From: a virus
DNA: 37,117 bases
Virus record (IMG/VR): IMGVR_UViG_3300042476_000424
Span: 1 to 37,117 of that record
Reading direction: 5' to 3' (one strand)
Shown here piece by piece: positions 14,227-21,788 of this stretch. Within the stretch, counting starts at the first letter, position 1. The number at the start of each line of letters is the position of its first letter. The translations under genes and the position numbers were made by a program. The notes under the pieces were generated by a model. It worked only from the letters and a program-made list of their open reading frames with translations. It was not told the origin of the DNA and did not search any database.

Positions 14227-14309
14227 AATACGTATTTGCTCCGATCGTACTGATGTTAACAATCTTGTGGGATATTTTAACTTGGTTTAAAAACAAGATT
14301 TTGTATTAA
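14223..14309 (+). CDS. Tiny membrane protein (28 aa)
   Basis: 28 residues, MKYVFAPIVLMLTILWDILT then WFKNKILY: one hydrophobic helix and a basic tail. The ATG overlaps the TGA of the coiled-coil gene. The overlap and composition favour a real gene; function unknown. Confidence 0.45.
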   Translation: MKYVFAPIVLMLTILWDILTWFKNKILY

Positions 14310-14362
14310 GTACCGATTAAAAGTAACACCACCGTATAGGCCGTATCATTTTTAGGCATCTT

Positions 14363-14428
14363 ATGAAAAACTACAAATCAGATCAGCCGTGTATTGTATG
14401 CGTACAAAATCAGAAGATTATTAAATGA
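14363..14428 (+). pseudogene. Truncated duplicate of the HNH gene 5' end
   Basis: A 21-residue frame, MKNYKSDQPCIVCVQNQKIIK. Its first 51 bases match the first 51 bases of the intact HNH gene at 14687 at 45 positions. The glycine after the second cysteine is V here and the frame ends eight codons later. The stop overlaps the start of the 91-residue gene at 14425 (ATGA). It looks like the leftover of a recombination or insertion event; it might still act as a leader peptide coupling translation of the next gene. Confidence 0.75.
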
Positions 14429-14700
14429 TAAGTAGTAGGATTGACCAAGCTATTGCAAATTTTGTTTTTAACAATGATTGTGTTGTCTCATTGTTGGTTA
14501 AGATAAAATCTGGACAAGTTACAGATGGTCAAAAAATAAGAGAAATTTACAGGAAACAATGGAAAGGTTTAAAAAATTTTAGCGAACTAATCTTTGCATT
14601 AAAAGAACTCAGTAAAATAAATATCTGCTTTATAGAAGAAATTAAACCACCAATAGGCAGACCATATTTGATTATTAGAATAAATAATGAAGAACTTTAA
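14425..14700 (+). CDS. Winged-helix protein related to primase/helicase C-termini
   Basis: 91 residues. The segment DGQKIREIYRKQWKGL, then FALKELSKINICFIEEI and PPIGRPYLIIRIN, follows the winged-helix pattern found at the C-terminus of DUF3987-type phage/plasmid primase-helicases ('IYRrgWkgL..v..al..L...gwi....  GRPs..i.iN'). Here it stands alone with no ATPase part. It may bind DNA or be the residue of a larger replication protein. It lies between a truncated and an intact copy of the same HNH start, overlapping both. Confidence 0.6.
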   Translation: MISSRIDQAIANFVFNNDCVVSLLVKIKSGQVTDGQKIREIYRKQWKGLKNFSELIFALKELSKINICFIEEIKPPIGRPYLIIRINNEEL

Positions 14701-14953
14701 ATCAGATCAACCATGTATTGTATGCGGACAAAATCAGGATAACATGGTCACATATCACCACATCTATAGTCGAAAAGCTTTTCCCGAGTTTGAATGTTCT
14801 AAGTGGAACATGATTCCAGTATGCCAGCCATGCCATTGTCTATTCCACTCACAAGGCAACCAATCAATGATGAAAAAATACATTTCAGTTAGAACTTGGA
14901 TGGAATTAAATGGTTGGGAAGTCTTCAACGGCAAGTTAATTCACAAAGATTGA
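14687..14953 (+). CDS. HNH endonuclease (small, zinc-binding)
   Basis: 88 residues. C10-x2-C13, then TYHHIYSRKAFPE (H24, H25), N41, and the second knuckle CQPCH (C46, C49, H50) with H54 follow the zinc-supported HNH layout. Such short HNH proteins in phages are nickases or accessory packaging nucleases, or selfish homing enzymes. The duplicated 5' end at 14363 and its position beside the ParB/PAPS cassette suggest a mobile history. It starts inside the end of the winged-helix gene. Confidence 0.8.
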   Translation: MKNFKSDQPCIVCGQNQDNMVTYHHIYSRKAFPEFECSKWNMIPVCQPCHCLFHSQGNQSMMKKYISVRTWMELNGWEVFNGKLIHKD

Positions 14954-14964
14954 TATAAATCCTA

Positions 14965-14981
14965 TTGACGAACCATGTAAA
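14965..14981. repeat. Left copy of a short repeat flanking the ParB/PAPS-reductase cassette
   Basis: TTGACGAACCATGTAAA. Apart from one inserted G it equals TTGACAACCATGTAAA at 17338-17353, and the base before each is A. The pair brackets the three-gene cassette exactly. Confidence 0.6.
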
Positions 14982-15045
14982 TATTTCAAAACCATAGAAT
15001 TAAAAAATTAAAATGATATAAATGGGAAAAAGCGAGGTTATATCT

Positions 15046-15720
15046 ATGAATTCAATAAATGATTTAATAATAGAAATTAGTTTAATTGAAGAGGTTGAAA
15101 AGAAAATAGAAATAATAAATCTGATAAAACAAAAACTTCATGAAATAAGCCCGTTTAAGCAAGAACCAGTTGATTGTGTAATTTGGGTGAAAAACTCAAG
15201 TGTTTCGGCAAACGAATACAATCCAAATAGTGTAGCACCACCAGAAATGAAACTCCTTGAGCATTCAATTATAGAGGATGGGTATACTCAGCCAATTGTT
15301 ACTTTTCCAAAAGGTGAAGGCTACGAGGTTATTGACGGATTTCATAGATCAAGAGTTGGTAAAGAATCTGAAGATGTTAAAAAAAGGGTTTTGGGCTATG
15401 TTCCAGTGGTTCGCATTAGAGAGTCTCAGGAAGACTTGAACCACAGAATGGCCTCAACGATAAGGCACAACAGAGCAAGAGGTAAGCACAAAGTAGAGGC
15501 GATGTCAGAGATTGTGATTGAATTAAAAAGAAGGAATTGGTCTGACTCTAAGATTGCTAAAAACCTGGGAATGGATGAAGACGAAGTTCTTAGGCTTTGC
15601 CAGATAACTGGAATGGCAGAACTTTTTGCTGATTCTGATTTTTCAAAAAGCTGGGACATTGGATTTGAAGAGACTCTTGAGGATTTCAACTTTGAGGAGG
15701 AGCTAGATGCAGAAAATTAA
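15046..15720 (+). CDS. ParB-like protein (IbrB/YbdM-type)
   Basis: 224 residues from ATG 15046, with GCGAGG eight bases upstream; ATG 15022 gives eight more residues but lacks such a site. An N-terminal helical region is followed by a ParB/sulfiredoxin-like domain: MKLLEHSIIEDGYTQPIV, then GYEVIDGFHRSRVG, then VPVVRI and LNHRMASTIRHNRARG. A helix-turn-helix follows (WSDSKIAKNLGMDEDEVLRL), then an acidic tail. ParB-like proteins of this type are encoded beside PAPS-reductase-like proteins (IbrA/IbrB pairs) in enterobacteria and phages. The partner lies one gene downstream. Confidence 0.8.
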   Translation: MNSINDLIIEISLIEEVEKKIEIINLIKQKLHEISPFKQEPVDCVIWVKNSSVSANEYNPNSVAPPEMKLLEHSIIEDGYTQPIVTFPKGEGYEVIDGFHRSRVGKESEDVKKRVLGYVPVVRIRESQEDLNHRMASTIRHNRARGKHKVEAMSEIVIELKRRNWSDSKIAKNLGMDEDEVLRLCQITGMAELFADSDFSKSWDIGFEETLEDFNFEEELDAEN

Positions 15721-16135
15721 AAGAATATATCACACATGGGACAAATGGGAATGTTTTCCAGCGGGATTCTATGAAAATAGCTTAAAAGGTAAAAACAAAG
15801 AAGAATGTGAGCAATTTTATGCAAACTTTTTAGCTGACTTACCAAGATTTGAAACTTCTTTAATTGGAGTAATTTCTGAATGGAAAAACTCATGCGAACA
15901 TTATCTTACGAACGAAAAGATGAACAGAATTGCATGGCTAGGGCAAGCATCAGTTTGTTTAGACTCTGGAATACCATCATGCTTTCGTTCTGGGTATTTT
16001 AAATTAACGCAACAACAAAGAGACTGTGCCGATAATCTTGCCTTGAAATATTTAAATATTTGGCTTACTAACAACAATTATCAAACAACAAACTTAGAGG
16101 GTGCCGGAGTTTCAGCCCAGGCAAATATTTACTAA
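15707..16135 (+). CDS. Conserved unknown protein between ParB-like and PAPS-reductase-like genes
   Basis: 142 residues with a strong GAGGAGGAG ribosome-binding site inside the end of the ParB gene. N-terminus YHTWDKWECFPAGFYEN, then NRIAWLGQASVCLDSGIPSC and RSGYFKLTQQQRDCADNLALKYLNIW. I recall similar proteins next to PAPS-reductase-like genes in other phages, so it is likely a third member of the same system. It carries six cysteines; no known catalytic motif. Its stop overlaps the next start by one base. Confidence 0.7.
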   Translation: MQKIKRIYHTWDKWECFPAGFYENSLKGKNKEECEQFYANFLADLPRFETSLIGVISEWKNSCEHYLTNEKMNRIAWLGQASVCLDSGIPSCFRSGYFKLTQQQRDCADNLALKYLNIWLTNNNYQTTNLEGAGVSAQANIY

Positions 16136-17352
16136 TGGGATCAAAAATTTACCGTGAAGATACAGTTTTAATTGCCTCTCAAAAAAGGATTAATCATGTT
16201 TTTGATTCTTTTGAAAAAATAGTTGTGAGCTTTTCTGGAGGGAAAGACAGTTCTGTCATGCTACATCTAATGGCGGACGAGGCTAGAAAAAGAAACAGAA
16301 AAATTGCCGTAATGATTATTGACCTAGAGGCGCAGTACAAGCAAACCATTGAACATCTTTCACAGATGCTTGAGTTTTATTCAGACATTATTGAACCATT
16401 TTGGATATGCCTTCCCATGAGTTTAAGAAATGCCTCAAGTAACTTTGAACCACGCTGGATATGTTGGGATGAAGAAAAGAGATCTGTTTGGGTCAGGGAG
16501 TTCCCAGAAACGTGCATAAAAGATCTTAACTATTTTCCATTTTTCCAAAAGGGCATGGAGTTTGAGGAGTTTATTGTTTTGTTTGCTGAGTGGTATGGGA
16601 AAGGAAAGCTTACTGCAACTATGGTTGGAATTAGAGCTGATGAAAGTTTAAATAGATATCGAACGGTAGCATCTAAGTCTTATCTTCGCAGAAAAGAAAT
16701 GTTTCAAAATCTTCCATGGACTACAAGGGTTATTGATAATGTCTATAACTGTTACCCAATATACGATTGGAAAACTTCAGATATTTGGGTTTATAAAAGA
16801 ATCACTAAAGATAGGCCACACAATAAAATATATGATCTAATGCACCAGGCAGGTGTCTCTCCTTCTCAACAAAGACTATGTCAACCATACGGTGATGATC
16901 AAAGAAGGGGTCTATGGTTGTATCATTTATTGGAACCAGAAACATGGTTTAAGGTGGTAGCAAGAGTTTCAGGGGCGAATGGTATGGCACTCTACGTAGA
17001 AGAAAATGGAAATATTACAGGTTACAATAAAATAAAAAAACCAGAAGGACACACTTACAAGAGTTTTTGTCACCTTTTGCTCACTACAATGCCAAAAAAA
17101 TCAAGAGACCACTTCTTAAAAAGATTCAGGACATTTGTTATTGGTTGGAGGAAAAGGGGGTACAATGATGATATACCAGATGAGGCACCATATGTTCTTG
17201 AATCAAAACACTGGGCACCATCTTATAGAAGATTATGCAAATGCCTATTAAGAAATGACTACTGGTGCAAAGGCTTAGGTTTAACACAACCAAAGTCTGA
17301 AGCATATGGTAGGTATCTTGACATTAAAAAAGAAAAATTGACAACCATGTAA
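16135..17352 (+). CDS. PAPS-reductase-like ATP pyrophosphatase (IbrA/YbdN-type)
   Basis: 405 residues. The PP-loop SFSGGKDSS at 32-40 is that of the PAPS reductase / N-type ATP pyrophosphatase superfamily. VGIRADESLNRYRT and YPIYDWKTSDIW are typical of the DUF3440-containing IbrA/YbdN group, and the cysteine-rich C-terminus (RRLCKCLLRNDYWCKG) fits. It probably adenylates a substrate; the substrate is unknown. IbrA-IbrB is known as a regulatory pair in pathogenic E. coli, while relatives such as DndC act in DNA sulfur modification. Which, if either, applies here is open. Confidence 0.85.
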   Translation: MGSKIYREDTVLIASQKRINHVFDSFEKIVVSFSGGKDSSVMLHLMADEARKRNRKIAVMIIDLEAQYKQTIEHLSQMLEFYSDIIEPFWICLPMSLRNASSNFEPRWICWDEEKRSVWVREFPETCIKDLNYFPFFQKGMEFEEFIVLFAEWYGKGKLTATMVGIRADESLNRYRTVASKSYLRRKEMFQNLPWTTRVIDNVYNCYPIYDWKTSDIWVYKRITKDRPHNKIYDLMHQAGVSPSQQRLCQPYGDDQRRGLWLYHLLEPETWFKVVARVSGANGMALYVEENGNITGYNKIKKPEGHTYKSFCHLLLTTMPKKSRDHFLKRFRTFVIGWRKRGYNDDIPDEAPYVLESKHWAPSYRRLCKCLLRNDYWCKGLGLTQPKSEAYGRYLDIKKEKLTTM

Positions 17353-17353
17353 A
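17338..17353. repeat. Right copy of cassette-flanking short repeat
   Basis: TTGACAACCATGTAAA, forming the last codons of the PAPS-reductase-like gene (L-T-T-M-stop). It matches 14965-14981 except for one missing G. The TTGACA looks like a -35 box, but I find no -10 at proper spacing. Confidence 0.6.
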
Positions 17354-17365
17354 ACTTACAATACG

Positions 17366-17404
17366 CTGAGTAAAAGACCCTGTGGGTCACAACATTTTAC
17401 TCGG
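17366..17404. other. Nested dyad element upstream of terminase genes (packaging-site candidate)
   Basis: The outer stem CTGAGTAAAA (17366-17375) pairs with TTTTACTCGG (17395-17404), ten pairs with one G-T. Inside it, GACCC-TGT-GGGTC (17376-17388) is a second perfect stem, followed by a six-base bulge ACAACA. No T-run follows, so a rho-independent terminator is unlikely. Position just before the small-terminase genes is where cos or pac sites often lie, so a cos/pac site or terminase-binding site is the leading guess. A leader hairpin for the late operon is the alternative. Confidence 0.5.
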
Positions 17405-17411
17405 TGGGTAA

Positions 17412-17618
17412 GTGGTTTATACTGAAATTGGAAGCATTGAAGCTTTATTGTCATCAATTACAACGCTAAAGGATGGCAGTTGTAAAATCTCATTTGAAGT
17501 AAACCCAGAAAACATTGAAGTAATTAACACCTTAATGAGTAAGTTTTTAATAGGGCAGAAGCTTTTTACGCTTGGCATTGTGCAATGCGAAGAAAGCAGG
17601 GGTGCAGCAGATGAGTAA
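17412..17618 (+). CDS. Unknown conserved-looking protein before terminase small subunit
   Basis: 68 residues from a GTG start with GGTGGG upstream. The sequence SCKISFEVNPENIEVINTLM resembles small phage proteins of two beta strands plus a helix that limit or regulate neighbours, but I cannot name the family. The C-terminus (GIVQCEESRGAADE) overlaps the next gene by eight bases. Confidence 0.6.
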   Translation: MVYTEIGSIEALLSSITTLKDGSCKISFEVNPENIEVINTLMSKFLIGQKLFTLGIVQCEESRGAADE

Positions 17619-17919
17619 ATGGGTTAAGGGTCAATCGGGTAACCCAGCAGGGGCAAGAAAAACAGCTTATAAAGAAAACTTTGATCAGCTAATGGCTAAG
17701 AAGAAGATGTTTGATGAAGCATCTCAGATTCTTTCTGAGCGCTGGTCAGATATTTATCATTCAATGTGTGATTGTGCCGAGGCTGGGAATGTCCAGGCAG
17801 CTACATTTGTTTCGAGTTATGTCCTAGGTAAACCAAAAGAAACCATTGAGCATGATGTTAGTGATGATCTTAAAAAGTCTATTCATATTTCAATTATCAA
17901 GGATGAGTCAGACCTGTGA
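17611..17919 (+). CDS. Terminase small subunit candidate (DUF5681-like start)
   Basis: 102 residues from ATG 17611. N-terminus SKWVKGQSGNPAGARKTAYK carries the 'KGQSGNPxG' motif of the DUF5681 family, often adjacent to terminase genes. The rest is helical (MFDEASQILSERWSDIYHSM, CAEAGNVQAATFVSSYVLGKP) with a charged C-terminus, as in small terminase subunits that bind the packaging site. The large subunit follows with a four-base overlap. Confidence 0.72.
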   Translation: MSKWVKGQSGNPAGARKTAYKENFDQLMAKKKMFDEASQILSERWSDIYHSMCDCAEAGNVQAATFVSSYVLGKPKETIEHDVSDDLKKSIHISIIKDESDL

Positions 17920-19184
17920 GTGAATTTAGACTAACTCCAAAACAAATGGAGGCAGTTAAGATTCTTTCATCAGATGCCAGGCACATAATGTTGTTTGGTG
18001 GATCGAGGTCAGGTAAGACCTTTTTAGCTGTTAGGTCACTAATTATTAGGGCATCAAAAGAAAAGTCACGTCACGCCATATTAAGGCTTAACTTCAACCA
18101 CATTAAAACATCAATCTGGTTAGACACATTACCAAAAGTCTTAAAGGTTTCATTCCCTGATCTTGCAGTAGATTGGAATAAGTCTGACTTTTACATAACA
18201 CTTCCAAACGGATCAGAAATCTGGTGCGCTGGCCTTGATGATGAAAAGCGAGTGGAGAAAATTTTAGGTAAAGAATATTCAACACTATACTTTAATGAAT
18301 GTTCTCAGATTCCATATAAGTCAATTCAAGTGGCACTTACTCGACTAGCTGAGAAGAACAATCTTAAAAAGAAAGCTTACTACGATCAGAATCCGCCATC
18401 TAAAAAGCATTGGTCTTACTGGTTATTTCAAAAGCATCTAGACCCAGTTGATAACGTGCCGGTTGATCCTAATAAGTATTCATCAATCTTAATGAACCCA
18501 AAAGATAATCTGGAAAATATTGACCCTGAATACATATCAGAGATTCTTGATAATCTTCCAGAAGCTCAAAGAAAGCGGTTTAAGGACGGAGAGTTTGGAG
18601 AAGATAGTGATGGTGCAGCTTACTACGCTTTTGATCGTGAAAAACACGTTAAGGATATTGATAAGTCTTTCCAGGTAGGTCAGAGATGTATTGGAATGGA
18701 CTTCAATGTCCAGCCAATGACTGCGGTTATCGGGCATTATATTAATAAGAAGTTTTATGTAATGTCAGAAGCATTCTTGGAAAACTCAGATACATTCAAA
18801 ATGTCGACACACCTAATCAAGAATGGTCATAAAGGTGCTAACATTTATCCCGATTCGACTGGCTCTAATAGAAAAACGTCAGGGATCTCAGATCATCAGA
18901 TTTTAAAAAATGATGGCTTTAATATTCAATCAACTAGAAACCCACTGGTGGTTGACCGAGTGAATAATATCAATAGACTATTAAGAGAAGAGAGAATTAT
19001 CATTGATCCATCGTGCAGAAAGCTTATTAATGATCTCGAAAAGGTTTCTTGGAAAGACGGTGCACTAGATCAAAAGACAGACAAAATGGTAACACACATT
19101 TCAGATGCTCTTGGTTATTGGTGTTGGGCACTTGAGCCTCTTAAGATAGAATACAATTTAACTCCAATTACTAAAGTGAGATAA
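17916..19184 (+). CDS. terL: Terminase large subunit
   Basis: 422 residues from GTG 17916. It packages DNA into the prohead with its ATPase and cuts concatemers with its nuclease. Walker A is GGSRSGKT (28-35) and Walker B is LYFNE (124-128). The RNase H-like nuclease carboxylates are likely D262 (GMDFN), D313 (YPDST) and D397 (HISDALGY). It is full length for a phage-terminase of the Terminase_3/6 kind, and starts inside the end of the small-subunit gene. Confidence 0.95.
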   Translation: MSEFRLTPKQMEAVKILSSDARHIMLFGGSRSGKTFLAVRSLIIRASKEKSRHAILRLNFNHIKTSIWLDTLPKVLKVSFPDLAVDWNKSDFYITLPNGSEIWCAGLDDEKRVEKILGKEYSTLYFNECSQIPYKSIQVALTRLAEKNNLKKKAYYDQNPPSKKHWSYWLFQKHLDPVDNVPVDPNKYSSILMNPKDNLENIDPEYISEILDNLPEAQRKRFKDGEFGEDSDGAAYYAFDREKHVKDIDKSFQVGQRCIGMDFNVQPMTAVIGHYINKKFYVMSEAFLENSDTFKMSTHLIKNGHKGANIYPDSTGSNRKTSGISDHQILKNDGFNIQSTRNPLVVDRVNNINRLLREERIIIDPSCRKLINDLEKVSWKDGALDQKTDKMVTHISDALGYWCWALEPLKIEYNLTPITKVR

Positions 19185-19186
19185 TC

Positions 19187-20782
19187 ATGGAAGAAAAACT
19201 ATTAGATATTTCTTACAGAAAGCAAATCATTCGAGAAATTAAGTCGGATGAGAATATTCAGCGGAAGATTGTTTCTTATAAAAAACAAAATATGCAGGAA
19301 GATAACTTTTATCAGTACGTAAAAGAATATCTTGAGTCAAAGCTAGATTCCAACACAGTATCTGAGATGTCTATTTTTGCATCAATTAATCTTCAGAGGC
19401 GTATCTCTAAGGCAGAAGCCAGCCTGTATAAAAAACCACCGACTAGAAGCGTATTCATAGGGGCAGATAAGGTTAAGGAGCTTGATACGATTTTCTCTGA
19501 CCTTGACGTTAATACCGTACTAAGAACGGCAAATGAGTCCTATAAGTATGATGGGCAATGCGCTATTCAATGTTATCCACAGGACGGTAAACTAAACTTA
19601 AGGGTTCTTTTACCTCATCATTTTGATGTTATTCCTAACGAAATGAATCCAGAAATCCCTGAGGTTTATATTGTGTCTAACTTCGATAACACTCAACGAG
19701 ATTACATTAGACGAGAAGACCGCAGGACTGGATTCTCTCAAGGAGATAAATACAGAGACTCAATCAACCAAGCAATTTCTGATTATGATGACCAAGAGCT
19801 TGCCAAAGAGCGATTCTATGTCTGGTCTAAATCATTTAACTTTGTAATGGATGGACTAGGAAATATTCTTGATAAGGATACTGAATCGGTCATTGTTAAC
19901 CAATTCGAGGTAAATGACCCAAATATTATGTCGCCACTTGCCGAATATCAGTGTCTTCCTTTTATTGATGTTAGCTCGGGAAAAAACTTTGAGTTTTGGG
20001 TGAGAGGTTGGGATTCGCTATTTGATGCGACTATTCTTTATAACGTCATTCTTACTTCAGAGTTTCAAACTGTAGAAATGCAGGGTCATGCTCAGGCTTA
20101 TTATCGTGGAGATGCTAATCATCTTCCAGAGAACATGAGAATAGGGCCTGATAAAGTTATTATTATCCCAGTTGATCCACAAAATCCAACTCAAGGCGAG
20201 TTTGGTTTTGCTAATCCTGGATCTGACCTAACTGGCATTAGAGAATTTAGAGAATCATTCTTAAGAGCTTTCCTTTCAAGCCGTGGACTAGACACATCAG
20301 TGGTATCTGGAAGCCCACAAACGACAACAGCTTCTAGTGGAGTTGAAAAACTTCTTCAGATGGTTGAGAAATTTGAAGCATCTCAAGAGGATATTTCTTT
20401 ATTCGAAAAGGTTGAAGCTAAACTATTTAACGTGATTTCTTGCTACATCAAGGCATTTAGAGGCGAAAGAATCGAGGGAGAGTTAATCCTGTCAGATATT
20501 TATCAGATTCAACTTCCAGATGATGAAAAGGCAATGAACCTTCAAGTTGAGTTTGCTAAGCCTGAAATGATTAAAACCGAAATGGAGCTTCTAGACATTG
20601 CCCAGAAAGAAATTGATATGGGTTTAATGTCACGGGTTCACGTTCTTATGAATCTCAAGAAAATGACCAAGGAACAGGCAATTCAACACATAAAAGAAGT
20701 TGATGAGTTTGAGGGAATAAATGGCAGCGATCAATCCACCGAAGTATACCAAGAAGGAAGTATCGCAGAGGTTCAATCTTAA
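19187..20782 (+). CDS. Portal protein
   Basis: 531 residues, starting two bases after the terminase stop. Position, size and sequence (e.g. LYKKPPTRSVF, LRVLLPHHFDVIP, FQTVEMQGHAQAYYRG, ASSGVEKLLQMVEKFEASQ) fit portal proteins that form the dodecameric ring at the head vertex. The C-terminal region from about residue 470 is helical and acidic, as expected for the crown. The next gene begins 62 bases before this one ends, in another frame, behind GAGGGA. Confidence 0.9.
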   Translation: MEEKLLDISYRKQIIREIKSDENIQRKIVSYKKQNMQEDNFYQYVKEYLESKLDSNTVSEMSIFASINLQRRISKAEASLYKKPPTRSVFIGADKVKELDTIFSDLDVNTVLRTANESYKYDGQCAIQCYPQDGKLNLRVLLPHHFDVIPNEMNPEIPEVYIVSNFDNTQRDYIRREDRRTGFSQGDKYRDSINQAISDYDDQELAKERFYVWSKSFNFVMDGLGNILDKDTESVIVNQFEVNDPNIMSPLAEYQCLPFIDVSSGKNFEFWVRGWDSLFDATILYNVILTSEFQTVEMQGHAQAYYRGDANHLPENMRIGPDKVIIIPVDPQNPTQGEFGFANPGSDLTGIREFRESFLRAFLSSRGLDTSVVSGSPQTTTASSGVEKLLQMVEKFEASQEDISLFEKVEAKLFNVISCYIKAFRGERIEGELILSDIYQIQLPDDEKAMNLQVEFAKPEMIKTEMELLDIAQKEIDMGLMSRVHVLMNLKKMTKEQAIQHIKEVDEFEGINGSDQSTEVYQEGSIAEVQS

Positions 20783-21260
20783 AGAACTTCTAGGTTACGA
20801 ACCATCGGGTGATCAAAAAAAGCTATTCTATGAGCTTGCCGTTGATGCAATGGCGCAAAGAACATTGAATGGCGATGATATTAATGGCGAAAATTTTGAA
20901 CCATATTCTCCAAAATATGCCAAGAAAAAAGGTGTATCCGTAAATTCGGTTGACATGGTTTTAACTGGTGAGATGCTTTCATCATTTGAGGAATCACAAA
21001 TACAGAAGAATATTGTGAAAGTAAAAATCCAGGAAGGTGACAACACACTCAAGGCGTATAACCACAATGTCGGAGATACGCTACCTAAAAGGCAGTTTTT
21101 TGGCCTAAAGGACGTTAGTGGAATAGTGAAGAAGGTTGATTCACTTAAAGAAGATACCAAGAAAGAAAGAAAGCAGAAAATAGACTTGGCAGCAATTAGA
21201 AGCGCATTGAATGATATTCGCATAGAAACGGAAGGGTTTAATGGCGAAGATCAAGATTAA
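20721..21260 (+). CDS. Head-tail morphogenesis protein (Mu gpG/HK97 gp10-like), copy 1
   Basis: 179 residues. The middle reads YSPKYAKKKG, then DMVLTGEMLSSFE and AYNHNVGDTLPKRQFFGL. This pattern (LTGxML.S, beta strands, then PxRxFxG) is that of phage virion morphogenesis / tail-completion proteins. An additional basic C-terminal helix follows. It overlaps the portal gene by 62 bases and the next gene by 20 bases. It probably acts at the neck or tail terminator. See the related protein downstream. Confidence 0.7.
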   Translation: MAAINPPKYTKKEVSQRFNLKELLGYEPSGDQKKLFYELAVDAMAQRTLNGDDINGENFEPYSPKYAKKKGVSVNSVDMVLTGEMLSSFEESQIQKNIVKVKIQEGDNTLKAYNHNVGDTLPKRQFFGLKDVSGIVKKVDSLKEDTKKERKQKIDLAAIRSALNDIRIETEGFNGEDQD

Positions 21261-21756
21261 AGGGGTAAGAGAAGTTTCTGAGAAACTAAACAGAAACATC
21301 AGAATAGAGCTTAATAAGATTCTCCGTGATCCAGTATTAAGGCAGAAAGTTGGCCAGATTGTAGTCGATGACATCAAGGAAAATGTAGATTTTGGCTCAC
21401 CTGCTCCAAGCACATTAAAGTGGCGTGAAACATACGACCAGATTAATGCTACCGATCCAGCATATAGTAGAAATAAATTAAATGCAGTTTTCACTGGGGA
21501 ATTACTTGAAGACCTTAAAAACAATGTGAGAGCATTTCCTACTGAGCTTACATTTGAGATTGCCCACAGTGATAAAAGACACAAGAAGTATCAGGGTGTC
21601 ACAAAGAAGATTGGATCAAGAGCAAAATACTCTGAAATCTCTAGTTACCTGGTGGATGATCTTGGTTACAATTATTTTAAACTAACGAAAAAAGCTCAAG
21701 GCGAGATTACTAAACTAATAAAAGAAGAACTTTTTAAACTGCTCACTAATATTTAG
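21241..21756 (+). CDS. Head-tail morphogenesis protein, copy 2
   Basis: 171 residues with a GAAGGG ribosome-binding site. NAVFTGELLEDLKNNV, then LTFEIAHSDKRHKKYQG follow the same scheme as the upstream protein (L/FTGE-L-L followed by beta strands), but the PxRxFxG loop is replaced. A long charged C-terminal helix is present. The two adjacent genes look like divergent paralogues. Likely role in neck or tail completion. Confidence 0.65.
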   Translation: MAKIKIKGVREVSEKLNRNIRIELNKILRDPVLRQKVGQIVVDDIKENVDFGSPAPSTLKWRETYDQINATDPAYSRNKLNAVFTGELLEDLKNNVRAFPTELTFEIAHSDKRHKKYQGVTKKIGSRAKYSEISSYLVDDLGYNYFKLTKKAQGEITKLIKEELFKLLTNI

Positions 21757-21788
21757 TGGGTTGACATAACACGAAAAAAGGGTTGACA

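Noticed and set aside
17338-17366. Late promoter from TTGACA
   Set aside because: No -10 box at 16-18 bases; TACAAT lies only 13 bases away.
20828-21584. Antisense frames opposite the morphogenesis genes
   Set aside because: Shadows of real genes with serine/phenylalanine-rich composition typical of the complement of lysine/glutamate codons.
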